A DNA stretch of 64,000 nucleotides from Acidobacteriota bacterium (GTDB lineage: Bacteria; Acidobacteriota; Terriglobia; Terriglobales; Acidobacteriaceae). The DNA is taken from assembly GCA_013288805.1 (NCBI GenBank), contig JABDBE010000011.1, forward strand, positions 1 through 64,000, written 5' to 3'. The notes beneath the pieces are model-generated. The model searched no databases. It was not told where the DNA came from and worked only from the letters and a program-made list of their open reading frames with translations. Positions 37,148 through 45,822 of the stretch are shown here, in pieces (position 1 is the stretch's first letter; each line of letters starts with the position of its first letter). Made by a program: the position numbers and the translations under genes.

Positions 37148-38170
37148 TCAGTCGGTATGCAGTCCCGAGACGTGCGATGTCAGGCCGATTTCCACGCGAT
37201 TCCGTCCTCGATCTTTCGCGGTGTAGAGAGCTTCATCGGCGGAGCGAAGGAACGCTTCACAATCCGGCGTTTCCTTTTCAACCTGCTCCACTGCGGCTAA
37301 CCCGAGGCTGAGAGTCACCGCAATCTGGCCCGCACTGGTTTCGACCGGACGCTCAGCGACACTTTGGCGCAGGCGTTCCGCCCCGACGATCAAGTCGCTG
37401 GCGGTACAGCCGGGGAAGATAATCAAGAATTCTTCTCCTCCATAACGGCCGACCCCGTCGTAAGGTCGCACCCCTGTGGCCAGCCGCCGCGTCACCTCTT
37501 GCAGCACAACGTCGCCCACCAGGTGCCCGTACGTGTCGTTGATTTTCTTGAAGTAATCGATGTCGGCCATAATTACGCCCAGGGGGTCATTGGTGCGTTG
37601 TCTACGAGACACTTCTCTTCTCAATAAATCGAGTATGGCGCCACGATTCCAAAGTCCGGTCAAGGGATCATGGGCCGCGGCGAACTGCAAGTCACTCTGG
37701 GAGTGGAGCAAGGCCGCTTGAAGATCGAGAATTCGCTTTCCCGCTCGAACCCGGGCGCGGAGTTCGTCCACGTCAAACGGCTTGGTCAAATAATCGTCGG
37801 CACCGGCTTCCAGACCGGCGATTACATCCTGTTTGTCGTCCTTAGCGGTCAGCAGTAGAACATAACGGTAGGGACCATGATTGCGGCTGCGAATTTTGCG
37901 GCAGAGCTCGATCCCATCCATCCCCGGCATCATCCAATCGAGGATCGCTAGTGGGGGAGCATCGTCACTCTGCAAGACTTCCCACGCCGCCAGTCCGTTT
38001 TCCACGGCTGTGACTTTGTAGTCCCACTTTTTAAACCAGCTCTCGAGAATCCGGCGGAAAATGGGATCGTCTTCCGCGATAAGCGCGGTGTTCACTGGGG
38101 AGATTCTCGTATCAGGGATCGGCCGTGGATCTGAGAGCGCTCCGGTTGGCCCGGCTGGAAGCTTATTCAT
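37148..38170 (-). CDS. REC-GGDEF response regulator diguanylate cyclase (PleD/WspR-like)
   Basis: A 340-residue protein. The receiver has the acidic pair in IAEDDP, the phospho-acceptor D78 in AILDWMMPG, and K130 in YLTKPFD. The GGDEF domain has an active-type GGEEF signature at 244-248 (GRYGGEEFLIIF), and an inhibitory-site RxxD (RPYD, 235-238) is five residues upstream, the canonical I-site spacing. It should make cyclic-di-GMP when phosphorylated and be feedback-inhibited by the product. Its ATG overlaps the end of the hybrid kinase by 8 bases, so the kinase and its HPt domain are the likely phosphate source. Confidence 0.93.
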   Translation of the reverse strand: MNKLPAGPTGALSDPRPIPDTRISPVNTALIAEDDPIFRRILESWFKKWDYKVTAVENGLAAWEVLQSDDAPPLAILDWMMPGMDGIELCRKIRSRNHGPYRYVLLLTAKDDKQDVIAGLEAGADDYLTKPFDVDELRARVRAGKRILDLQAALLHSQSDLQFAAAHDPLTGLWNRGAILDLLRREVSRRQRTNDPLGVIMADIDYFKKINDTYGHLVGDVVLQEVTRRLATGVRPYDGVGRYGGEEFLIIFPGCTASDLIVGAERLRQSVAERPVETSAGQIAVTLSLGLAAVEQVEKETPDCEAFLRSADEALYTAKDRGRNRVEIGLTSHVSGLHTD

Positions 38171-40943
38171 GATGTGTCCCTGCTAACTCTTTGAGATCGA
38201 AGTGCAGACCTGCCACCTCGCGTTCCAGCACACCGAGCGTTTCACCGGCCCGCGAAAGGTCGTTGCTGCGCCCCATCTCTTCGAGCTGGCGGGCCGCTTG
38301 CGAAGTTCCGCCCGCGCCCAGGTAGCTGGACTCTCCCTTAAGACTGTGAGCCGCTCGCATGACCCCATCCGCGTCTCCCGCCGCCACTGCCTGGCGGAGT
38401 TTCTGCAGCAATTTCGGAGACTCTTCCAAAAAGATCTGGCACAGTTCCTGCAACAGTTGCGTATCGCCTCCAATACGATTGAGAGCCCCTGTCTTATCCC
38501 AGGATGCTTTTGGCACCGCAGGCTTGGCTGGCGTCATCGGCGAACGCACTGTGTTTGACAATGTCTGTTCAATGTCGCCAAAACGCACCGGCTTGGTCAG
38601 GTACCCGTCCATGCCGGCGGCCAAACAGCGTTCGCGGTCGCCCTTCATCGCATGGGCCGTCATGGCGAAGATCGGAAGGTGGGTTGTTCCATTCTGTTTT
38701 TCAATTTTTCGGATCGCCGCGGTCGCGGCCATGCCGTCCATCTCCGGCATTTGAACATCCATGAAAACAACGTCGAAAGTTTCTGCCGAAGCCAGCGCGA
38801 GCGCTTCTTTCCCGTTTTGTGCCAGCACAGCCGTGTGGCCCATCTTCTGCAAGACGCGAAGGATCACGGCCTGGTTCACTGCGTTGTCTTCCGCCACCAG
38901 AACCCGTAGCTTGCGTGTCGATTCACGCAGGGTATGGCGAGTGACCAGTGCGGGTGGCTGGTCGGTCTCCGCCCGACGTTGGCTAAGCGCCGCGCGGATC
39001 GCGGCCAGCAGGTCGTCTTTGAGCACCGGCTTGAGCAGATAAGCGGAGATACCAACCTCCCGGCATCGGTTAGCCTCGCCCGGCAGTCCTCCGGACGTGA
39101 GCATCAAGACGGTGGCCTCACCAAGCTCAGCATTCCGCTTGATTCTTGTTTGCATCTTTTCTGCTAATTCGAACCCATCCATCCCGGGCATGTGGCAGTC
39201 GATGAGGATGACGCGGAAGGGATCGCGTTCCTGCTCTGCCGTTTCCACCGTGGCCATTGCCAGCGTGCCGTTTTGCGTGGCATACGGCCGCATTCCCCAT
39301 CCGCGAGCCATGTCACAGAGGATGCGCCGATTCGTGTCATTGTCGTCGACGACCAGCACTCGGAGACCTTGCAACGCGGTTTCGAGAGCAGGGGATGCGG
39401 GTTGAACCTTTGCCGCGGAAATCGCAAAGCGCGCGGTGAAGTGAAACATGCTTCCTTGACCTTCGCTGCTGTCGACCCACATCTTGCCCCCCATTAATTC
39501 GGCCAGCCGGACTGAGATCGCCAGTCCCAGGCCGGTGCCTCCGTACTTGCGCGTAGTGCTGCTGTCGGCTTGAGAAAAGGCTTTGAAAAGCAGCCCTTGT
39601 TTTTCCGGAGGAATACCGATGCCGGTGTCCTTCACTTTGAAATGAAGTTCCACGCTTCCGCCATCTTGCGAGCTCTTCTCAACTGTGACCAAAACCTCTC
39701 CCCGCTGGGTGAACTTAATCGCGTTGCCGACCAGGTTTACCAGAATCTGCCGCAGGCGGCCAGGATCCCCGAGCAAGTGCGAGGGCACTTCGGGATCGGC
39801 GTCGTAGGCCAGCTCCAGTTCTTTCTGGTGAGCGCGCAGAGCCAGCGTCTTCATAGTCTCGCCCACGCAATCGTAGAGATTGAATTCGATCATTTCCAAA
39901 TCCAGCTTTCCCGATTCCACCTTGGAGAAATCCAGAATGTCGTTAATTACCGATAGCAGTGATTCGCCCGAAGATTTCACTAATTGCAGGTAGTCCCGCT
40001 GTTCGGTGGTTAGTTCCGTGTCCAAGGCCAATTCAGTCATGCCCATGATGCCGTTGATCGGAGTGCGGATCTCGTGACTCATATTGGCAAGGAATTCACC
40101 TTTGGCGCGGCTTGCCGCTTCGGCCGCATCCTTGGCCACTGTGAGGTCGGTGTTCATGGCCAGCAATTCGCCGGTGCGGTGAGCGACTTGCTCTTCAAGC
40201 GTTTCCCGATGGTGCTGTAGTTCCAGGTCGCGCCTCTCGATTTGCTCAAGCATGCCGTTGAACTCGGTTGTCAGAAGTCCGAATTCATCATGGTTCAGGA
40301 CTTCGGCTCGGATCGAGTAGTCGCCTCGGCCCGAGATCGCTTTGGTGGTCTCGACCAACTGAAGGACAGGACGCGAAATCGGTTTTTGAAAGCGAGAGGA
40401 AAGGACGAAAGCCAGCGAGAGCGTAACCAGCAGAGTCAAGACGAACGCGAAGGCATATCCTCGCAATCGCGAGTGCAGTCTTTCCAGATCCGATTCAATG
40501 TACAGCGTGCCGACGGTCTCGCCCGCGAGAACAATTTTGCGGAACTGAACCAGATGACCGTTCCGGAATTGCGTGGCCTCCGCCTGCGCGGCCGGAGGTA
40601 TGAAACCTGAAAGGTTCACCTCCCGCGCGTACCTGGCGAACGGTTTGCCGTCTGCGGTATAAATACAGGCCGCGATTACGTCAGGTTCTGCCCGCAATGC
40701 TCGCAAGACATCCCGCGCCGATTCCGCATCCCGAAAGGTCAAAGCGGCCGTGCTGTTACCGGCCAGAACGTCGCCTAAGACAGCCAGGTTTTGGACCACT
40801 GCGTGCCTGAATGTGACTAAGTCATAAATTGCCATAGGACAGGAAACCGCCAATGCGGTGAAGCCGCTGATCGCCAGGAATAGAACAGTAAGCTTGTGGC
40901 GGATCGACAAATCTCCAAAATGACGCATAGAAACGGCTCCCAA
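38163..40943 (-). CDS. Hybrid sensor kinase: sensor-HAMP-HisKA-ATPase-REC-REC-HPt
   Basis: A 926-residue membrane phosphorelay kinase. Two membrane helices (about 17-42 and 163-183) flank a periplasmic sensor of about 120 residues like the CHASE8 type. HAMP follows (184-236), then a coiled coil, then HisKA with H290 in LANMSHEIRTPINGI. The ATPase domain follows (NLVGNAIKFTQRGEV, VKDTGIGIPPEK, TGLGLAISVRLAELMGG). Two receivers come next (VLVVDDNDTN with LIDCHMPGMDG; VLVAEDNAVN with FMDVQMPEMDG), then a C-terminal HPt domain with RAAHSLKGESSYLGA. ATG at 40928 is an alternative start. It lies eight bases after the YfiR-like gene. Confidence 0.93.
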   Translation of the reverse strand: MGAVSMRHFGDLSIRHKLTVLFLAISGFTALAVSCPMAIYDLVTFRHAVVQNLAVLGDVLAGNSTAALTFRDAESARDVLRALRAEPDVIAACIYTADGKPFARYAREVNLSGFIPPAAQAEATQFRNGHLVQFRKIVLAGETVGTLYIESDLERLHSRLRGYAFAFVLTLLVTLSLAFVLSSRFQKPISRPVLQLVETTKAISGRGDYSIRAEVLNHDEFGLLTTEFNGMLEQIERRDLELQHHRETLEEQVAHRTGELLAMNTDLTVAKDAAEAASRAKGEFLANMSHEIRTPINGIMGMTELALDTELTTEQRDYLQLVKSSGESLLSVINDILDFSKVESGKLDLEMIEFNLYDCVGETMKTLALRAHQKELELAYDADPEVPSHLLGDPGRLRQILVNLVGNAIKFTQRGEVLVTVEKSSQDGGSVELHFKVKDTGIGIPPEKQGLLFKAFSQADSSTTRKYGGTGLGLAISVRLAELMGGKMWVDSSEGQGSMFHFTARFAISAAKVQPASPALETALQGLRVLVVDDNDTNRRILCDMARGWGMRPYATQNGTLAMATVETAEQERDPFRVILIDCHMPGMDGFELAEKMQTRIKRNAELGEATVLMLTSGGLPGEANRCREVGISAYLLKPVLKDDLLAAIRAALSQRRAETDQPPALVTRHTLRESTRKLRVLVAEDNAVNQAVILRVLQKMGHTAVLAQNGKEALALASAETFDVVFMDVQMPEMDGMAATAAIRKIEKQNGTTHLPIFAMTAHAMKGDRERCLAAGMDGYLTKPVRFGDIEQTLSNTVRSPMTPAKPAVPKASWDKTGALNRIGGDTQLLQELCQIFLEESPKLLQKLRQAVAAGDADGVMRAAHSLKGESSYLGAGGTSQAARQLEEMGRSNDLSRAGETLGVLEREVAGLHFDLKELAGTHHE

Positions 40944-40950
40944 AACACGC

Positions 40951-41532
40951 TTACCTGATTACAACTTTCGCCACACTCAACAGCTTGGAGCTGATTTTCA
41001 GTCCAGCCTGCTCTACCGCGGCGCGGCTGACGTCGAACTGCACCCGTTCGTCCTGCAACACAAAATTGATCATTCCACCCTGCTCGGCAAAGCCTTTGGT
41101 GTCGCCGACGGTGAGAACACTCGCCCCGCGCAGACCTTCGATGATCTGCTCCACGGGCATTTTCACCGACGAAGCAATGAAGAGGATGTGGCAGGTTCTG
41201 GCGTGCTCCAAATCGGCGACAGTATCGACCTCGAGTTTGCGTCCGTTCACTGTCTTTTCGCGGGTGATGTTGAGTAATCCTTCACCGAAAGGATCACGTC
41301 CCATGACGCAGATCTGAAACGGCGCCGCCTGATCGTGAAAACTGCTCGCCGGCCATTCGACAAACTTTGCAAAGTTGTAGAGAAATGCAGCTTTGATCTG
41401 ATACTCGCCAGCGGTCGAGGATTGCGCGTATCCACTGCCGAGGAGCAGCGTTAACAGCGCCAGCATCCCCAGAACTCGTGGCGGACTCGACATGCCTGAG
41501 ACCTTCGCCGGAGTGAGATTCGCAATCCGCAT
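40951..41532 (-). CDS. YfiR-family periplasmic protein (DUF4154)
   Basis: A 193-residue protein with a signal peptide (hydrophobic part LGMLALLTLLLGSGYAQ). YQIKAAFLYNFAKFVEWP is the diagnostic opening of the YfiR domain, followed by FQICVMGRDPFG, CHILFIASS, VLTVGDTKGFAEQGGMINFV and the C-terminal FDVSRAAVEQAGLKISSKLL. In Pseudomonas YfiR restrains the diguanylate cyclase YfiN from the periplasm. Here the next genes encode a kinase and a REC-GGDEF protein, so the partner is probably the kinase's periplasmic sensor. Start 41532 or the ATG at 41493, which gives a more compact signal peptide. Confidence 0.85.
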   Translation of the reverse strand: MRIANLTPAKVSGMSSPPRVLGMLALLTLLLGSGYAQSSTAGEYQIKAAFLYNFAKFVEWPASSFHDQAAPFQICVMGRDPFGEGLLNITREKTVNGRKLEVDTVADLEHARTCHILFIASSVKMPVEQIIEGLRGASVLTVGDTKGFAEQGGMINFVLQDERVQFDVSRAAVEQAGLKISSKLLSVAKVVIR

Positions 41533-41606
41533 GTTACTTTCGAGGATGGGGTGTGCGGGTTTTGCACCCGCCCACTCCCTAACACTCCCGGTCTCGTCAT
41601 GTTTTT

Positions 41607-43646
41607 TCAGAACCGGCCGGTGATCTTGATCCGGAAACTTCTTCCGTCCTGCTGAATGGCATCTTCCGGGTCCTCTGGTCGGCCGGGATCGAAATACTTC
41701 TTGTCCAGAATATTGAAGACGCTGGCGGCCAGATCCAGGTGTTTTCCGACCGTGTGCCCTAGCAGTGTGAAGTTGAAGACCTGATAACTGCTCAGCGAAT
41801 CCTGCAAGAGGGTCAAGCGCCTCCCCAGAAATTGCCCCTCGACTCCGGCAGACAACCTTTGGTCGATCAGAGGGACAATCAGGTTCAACTTCGCCATGGG
41901 GCCGGGGGAGTTATTCAGGGACGGATGCCCCGCGCTTTCGCTGTACGCGTCCACATAATCGAAGCTGGCTTTGCCCTGCAAGCCGTTGCTGGCGCGTCCG
42001 CTCAGCTCAACATCCATTCCCACGGCTTGCGCGTTTCCGGCATTTTGATACTGGAAGTTCCCGTCACTGGGGACGGAGACCAGCGAAATTAAGTCGCTAA
42101 TCCGATTGCGATAGACTCCGCTCGAGAGCTGAAAGTATTGTCCCAGCCCCTGCTCCACCCTGGCCTCCAGACTTTGAATATGCTCGGGCCGGAGTTTCAA
42201 ACTGTCGTCGTAAAAAATCCCGAAGTCTGGGGTGGTTTCATAAACGTCGGGTGCGCTGAAGGCATTGCCATAAAGCAGCTTGAAGGTGGTCTTCTCGGAG
42301 GCACGGAAGATCAGAGCCGCGCGCGGGTTGGTGGTTCCACCAAAAGTGGAATAGTGGTCGTAACGAACTCCCGCGTTTAACGTGAGGCGGCTGGTGATGC
42401 CGAATTCGTCCTGGACATAAAGCGCGCTGATCAGCGAGCTGTTTAGATCGGTAGAAAATGTATTGGGAGGGTTCAGTAGATCGCCCTGGTCCTGTCGCAG
42501 GTTGTCCCTAACCTCCGACCCAAAGGTGAGGTGGTCTCGTTCGAAAAGATCGCGGCTTACCTTGATTTCTCCCGTCCACCAATTTCCCCGGAAGGAGTAC
42601 GTGCTCAACACGATCGGCTCGCCGGCTATTAGCGGCGCCTCCGGGACCGGCCCCTGCAAACGCGCCTGGTCATAGCTCGTGCCCACGTCCAGTTGCCATT
42701 TCCCGATCGGGTGCTGGTAGTCGAGGCTGACGTACTGATGGCTATCAATGTTGTAATCGCGGGGATCGTTGAAGACGGCTCCGAAATACGCTGTCGGAAC
42801 CCCTTTATCGCGCGTACTGAACAATCCCTGGAGCGTGAACCCGTGATAGCTCAGCGTAGCCAAAATGTGCTTATAAGATTCATAGTCAGTGTCGCGGGTG
42901 ATGCCGTTGTTGTTCGCCGGATTGTCGAATTGAGGAAAAAACAATGTCTGGCCTGTGCTGTTGTAGAACGTGCCGGAGAGAAGAACACCCAGATCGTTAA
43001 ATTGATGGCCGTAAGTAGCTCTACCCTCGTCGGTGCCGAAGCTGCCCGTTTGAAAAGAAAGTTCCCAGTCTTTCACTTCCTTGGCTGTACGCGTAATGAC
43101 GTTGATGACCGCGAAAAAAGCGTTGGCGCCATAGAGCGAAGAACTGGGACCGCGGACAATCTCCACTCGTTCGATCATGTCCACATCGACCAGAAATTCA
43201 TTCCCCAGCATGGCCTGGCCGAGAACGTTGTTGTTGATGCGATGGCCATCGATCAGTACCAGAATGCGGCTGTTCCAGTCTCCCAGGCGGCCAAAGCCGC
43301 GTACGCCGACGAAGGTGTAAGCGCGGTCGTAGGTGACATAGAAGCCTGGCACGCTGCGCAAAATGTCGGCCAGGTTGCGATAGCCGTACTTTTGAATTTC
43401 GTCGGCAGTGACAACCGTGACCGAGGCTGGCGCCTCGCTGGCGCTTTGCATGTGCTTCGAAGCGCTATAGACCTGGATGTTGCTTAACTCCTCCAGGCTG
43501 ACTTCACTCAAATCTTTCACGTCCTGCTGCGCACCCGCGGTTGCGGTTAACGCCAGGATCGCAAGCCAGCGAAATACGATCTGAAATCTGGCTCGGCGTG
43601 TTGCCCTGATAGGGCTGTTTGTCGAGGCTCTGTAAAGAAGAAACAT
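41607..43646 (-). CDS. TonB-dependent outer-membrane receptor (first gene of a YfiR/c-di-GMP operon)
   Basis: A 679-residue receptor. A signal peptide lies in the first 40 residues (cleavage near ATAGAQQ). The plug domain follows: ASVTVVTADEIQKYGYRNLA, LRSVPGFYVTYD, RILVLIDGHRINNN and IERVEIVRGPSSSLYGANAF. The barrel ends in aromatic-terminated strands with the C-terminal FRIKITGRF, Phe last, as expected for the BAM signal. No carboxypeptidase-like extension is present, unlike the receptor at 50695. Transcription continues into the YfiR, hybrid kinase and REC-GGDEF genes after a 74-base gap, so ligand binding may be tied to c-di-GMP signalling. The ligand is unknown. Confidence 0.9.
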   Translation of the reverse strand: MFLLYRASTNSPIRATRRARFQIVFRWLAILALTATAGAQQDVKDLSEVSLEELSNIQVYSASKHMQSASEAPASVTVVTADEIQKYGYRNLADILRSVPGFYVTYDRAYTFVGVRGFGRLGDWNSRILVLIDGHRINNNVLGQAMLGNEFLVDVDMIERVEIVRGPSSSLYGANAFFAVINVITRTAKEVKDWELSFQTGSFGTDEGRATYGHQFNDLGVLLSGTFYNSTGQTLFFPQFDNPANNNGITRDTDYESYKHILATLSYHGFTLQGLFSTRDKGVPTAYFGAVFNDPRDYNIDSHQYVSLDYQHPIGKWQLDVGTSYDQARLQGPVPEAPLIAGEPIVLSTYSFRGNWWTGEIKVSRDLFERDHLTFGSEVRDNLRQDQGDLLNPPNTFSTDLNSSLISALYVQDEFGITSRLTLNAGVRYDHYSTFGGTTNPRAALIFRASEKTTFKLLYGNAFSAPDVYETTPDFGIFYDDSLKLRPEHIQSLEARVEQGLGQYFQLSSGVYRNRISDLISLVSVPSDGNFQYQNAGNAQAVGMDVELSGRASNGLQGKASFDYVDAYSESAGHPSLNNSPGPMAKLNLIVPLIDQRLSAGVEGQFLGRRLTLLQDSLSSYQVFNFTLLGHTVGKHLDLAASVFNILDKKYFDPGRPEDPEDAIQQDGRSFRIKITGRF

Positions 43647-43955
43647 TTGGCAACCAGTAGAACTGCTCTACTCAGAAAGACTCGGTCCCAGCAGCGTCTC
43701 GGCGCACACGGGGCTATGCCTAGTTCTTCGGCCCAATTCGATATTTCCTTTACTTTTGGAGATCCGCATCCGGGCGCAGCCTGGTTCGAGCAGAGCTATT
43801 CGCGCATGAGGGCGTCCGAAGGTACAGGACCATTCGGGCGATTGAGACCGGAGTTACGAAACTACTGTCGTCATCTGCTTACGAGCAACGAAAACTCTGA
43901 AGCACCCACCCTTTCTCGCCGATGAGAAACCTTAGCCGCGTCTGCCAAACTTCTT
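43647..43955. other. 309-base divergent spacer, no gene recognised
   Basis: This lies between the receptor gene (minus) and the PAS-GGDEF gene (plus). A 92-residue reading on the plus strand has no recognisable domain and no ribosome-binding site, and I do not regard it as coding. I looked for a c-di-GMP riboswitch (GEMM) core on both strands because of the neighbouring genes and saw none. Confidence 0.5.
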
Positions 43956-44891
43956 ATGCCTGACTTTCAAGATCCGGAGATTCTCCGCGCCGTGTTGGAC
44001 AGCCTGCAGACTGGTATCTCTGTGGCGGATCGAAACGGGACAATTCGGTTCTGGAACCAGGGGGCTGAGAGGCTGACTGGGCACAAGCGGCACGAAGCAG
44101 TCGGGCGCTCCTGGCGAGACAATATTCTTGTTCACTGCGACGGTCAAGGTTGTGTCGCCTGTGGCGCAACCTGTCCGCTCACTCGAACCATGCATCAGGG
44201 CAAGGCTCACGAAGCGAAGATGCAGTTGCGCCACAAAGAGGGACATCCGGTCCATGTGATGATGTGGGTTGCTCCCATCCGCGATGCACGCGGCTCCATC
44301 ATCGGAATGGCGCAGAGTTTTGACGAGCAGAAATTTGCCTCGGATCGGGAACGCAATCAGCACACCCTAGCTGCCCATGGTTGCGCGGACGAAACCACCG
44401 GCGTCCCCAATCAAGAGTTCACCCAATTTAGCTTGAGCGAAAATCTTGCGAGTTTCACCCGCTACCACCTTCCATTCGGCATTCTTGCCATTCAGGTAGA
44501 CCGCTTGGAGCACTTCCGTTCTGCCTACGGCCGACAGGCGGGCGCCACCATTCTGCAAGTCGTGGCACAAACTATGAAAAGCGCCTTTCGCCCGGCAGAT
44601 TTCGTGGGACGTTGGGCGGACGATCAATTTCTGGTCATTCTGGTGAATTGTCGCGATCACGGAGTAGAAAAGACCTGGGAACGGGTTCGGAAGATGGTCA
44701 CTTGCGCTGGGCTGCGCTGGTGGAGCGATGAGTTGTCAGTCACCACTTCCGTGGGATTCGCGACCGCTCAGGAGGGGGACACGATCGACTCCCTGTTGAA
44801 GCGAGCGCAAAGTTCCCTGCAACGATCCTCTCTGGAAAAGGCAGCTGCCGCGACTGGCTCCCAGGGAAGCCAGACAAGCTCGGAGATCTGA
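43956..44891 (+). CDS. PAS domain with four-Cys loop fused to a degenerate GGDEF domain
   Basis: A 311-residue cytoplasmic protein. The PAS domain covers about 5-125 (SLQTGISVADRNGTIRFWNQ, SFDEQKF at the end). A loop within it has four cysteines, C61, C66, C69 and C73 (CDGQGCVACGATCP), in a pattern known from other PAS-GGDEF proteins and possibly metal or redox sensitive. The GGDEF domain (about 145-300) keeps its fold (FGILAIQVDRLEHFRSAYG, VTTSVGFATA) but the signature is WADDQ (residues 220-224) instead of GGDEF, so cyclase activity is unlikely. It is five bases upstream of motA, suggesting it reports to the stator. Confidence 0.82.
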   Translation: MPDFQDPEILRAVLDSLQTGISVADRNGTIRFWNQGAERLTGHKRHEAVGRSWRDNILVHCDGQGCVACGATCPLTRTMHQGKAHEAKMQLRHKEGHPVHVMMWVAPIRDARGSIIGMAQSFDEQKFASDRERNQHTLAAHGCADETTGVPNQEFTQFSLSENLASFTRYHLPFGILAIQVDRLEHFRSAYGRQAGATILQVVAQTMKSAFRPADFVGRWADDQFLVILVNCRDHGVEKTWERVRKMVTCAGLRWWSDELSVTTSVGFATAQEGDTIDSLLKRAQSSLQRSSLEKAAAATGSQGSQTSSEI

Positions 44892-44896
44892 TCCCT

Positions 44897-45808
44897 ATGT
44901 TTGCAATTATCGGAATCGTCATCGTCTTCGGTTCAGTTTTGGGCGGCTACCTGATGGAACACGGCAATGTCAAGGTTCTGGTTCAGCCCGCCGAACTCGT
45001 GGTCATTGGAGGCGCCGCGATCGGAACGGTGCTGATCGCCAACCCGCTTCACATTCTGAAACAGATCGTAGGCGGCGTCGTGGGTGTGTTTGGGGGATCG
45101 AAATTTACCAGACAGCGCTATCTCGAATCGCTCAAAATGATGTATGAACTTTTGAACAAGGCACGTCGCGAAGGCCTGATGGCATTAGAGGCTGATGTCG
45201 AGGACCCGGGCAAGAGTCCAATTCTTTCCAAATATCCTGTCTTCCTGAAAGATCATCACGTCCGTGACTATTTCTGCGACACCATGCGCATGGCTGTCAC
45301 CGGAGTCGAAGCTTTTGACTTGGATCAACTTCTGGATCTTGACATGGAGGTTCATCACCACGGCGCCAGCTTGCCCATCGCATCCCTGAGCAGCATGGCC
45401 GATTCGTTGCCCGGCCTGGGAATTGTCGCCGCCGTGCTCGGGGTCGTGATTACCATGGGAGCGCTTGGCGGTCCGCCGGAAGAAATCGGCCACAAAGTTG
45501 CCGCTGCCCTGGTGGGCACATTTCTCGGCATCCTCCTTTGCTACGGATTGGTTGGCCCGCTCGCAGCCAGTATGCAGAAGATCGCCGAGGATGAGGGTGC
45601 GTACTTGCACGTCCTGCGCGTGGTGATGGTTTCTTTCTTGAAAGGAACTGCTCCGATTATGGCGGTCGAATTCGCGCGCCGCGCGATTCCAGGCCACGTG
45701 CGTCCCTCGTTCGTCGAGGTTGAGAAGCATTGCAAAGGAGGCGGTGATGCAGCACCAGCCGCAGGTGCGCCGCCAACTGGAGACGCAGCCGCTTCGGCAT
45801 CAGCGTAG
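44897..45808 (+). CDS. motA: Flagellar-motor-type stator protein MotA
   Basis: A 303-residue proton-channel subunit. Four hydrophobic helices are visible: at the N-terminus (IIGIVIVFGSVLGGYLM), then AELVVIGGAAIGTVLIAN, and a pair around 170-225 (LPGLGIVAAVLGVVITMGAL and VGTFLGILLCYGLVGPLA). The large cytoplasmic loop contains KARREGLMALEADVEDP, where the charged residues contact the rotor in flagellar stators. The C-terminal tail is Ala/Gly/Pro-rich. It pairs with motB 14 bases downstream. No other flagellar gene is in the window, so it may serve flagellar or another ion-driven motor. Confidence 0.9.
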   Translation: MFAIIGIVIVFGSVLGGYLMEHGNVKVLVQPAELVVIGGAAIGTVLIANPLHILKQIVGGVVGVFGGSKFTRQRYLESLKMMYELLNKARREGLMALEADVEDPGKSPILSKYPVFLKDHHVRDYFCDTMRMAVTGVEAFDLDQLLDLDMEVHHHGASLPIASLSSMADSLPGLGIVAAVLGVVITMGALGGPPEEIGHKVAAALVGTFLGILLCYGLVGPLAASMQKIAEDEGAYLHVLRVVMVSFLKGTAPIMAVEFARRAIPGHVRPSFVEVEKHCKGGGDAAPAAGAPPTGDAAASASA

Positions 45809-45822
45809 AAAGGGACAAATCT

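Noticed and set aside
41551-41571. A GCGGGT/ACCCGC hairpin between the receptor and YfiR-like genes
   Set aside because: The six-base stem with no T-run is too weak to call a terminator, and the genes appear co-transcribed.
43647-43955. A c-di-GMP riboswitch sought between the two c-di-GMP-related genes
   Set aside because: No GEMM-type core or conserved helix sequence was found on either strand.
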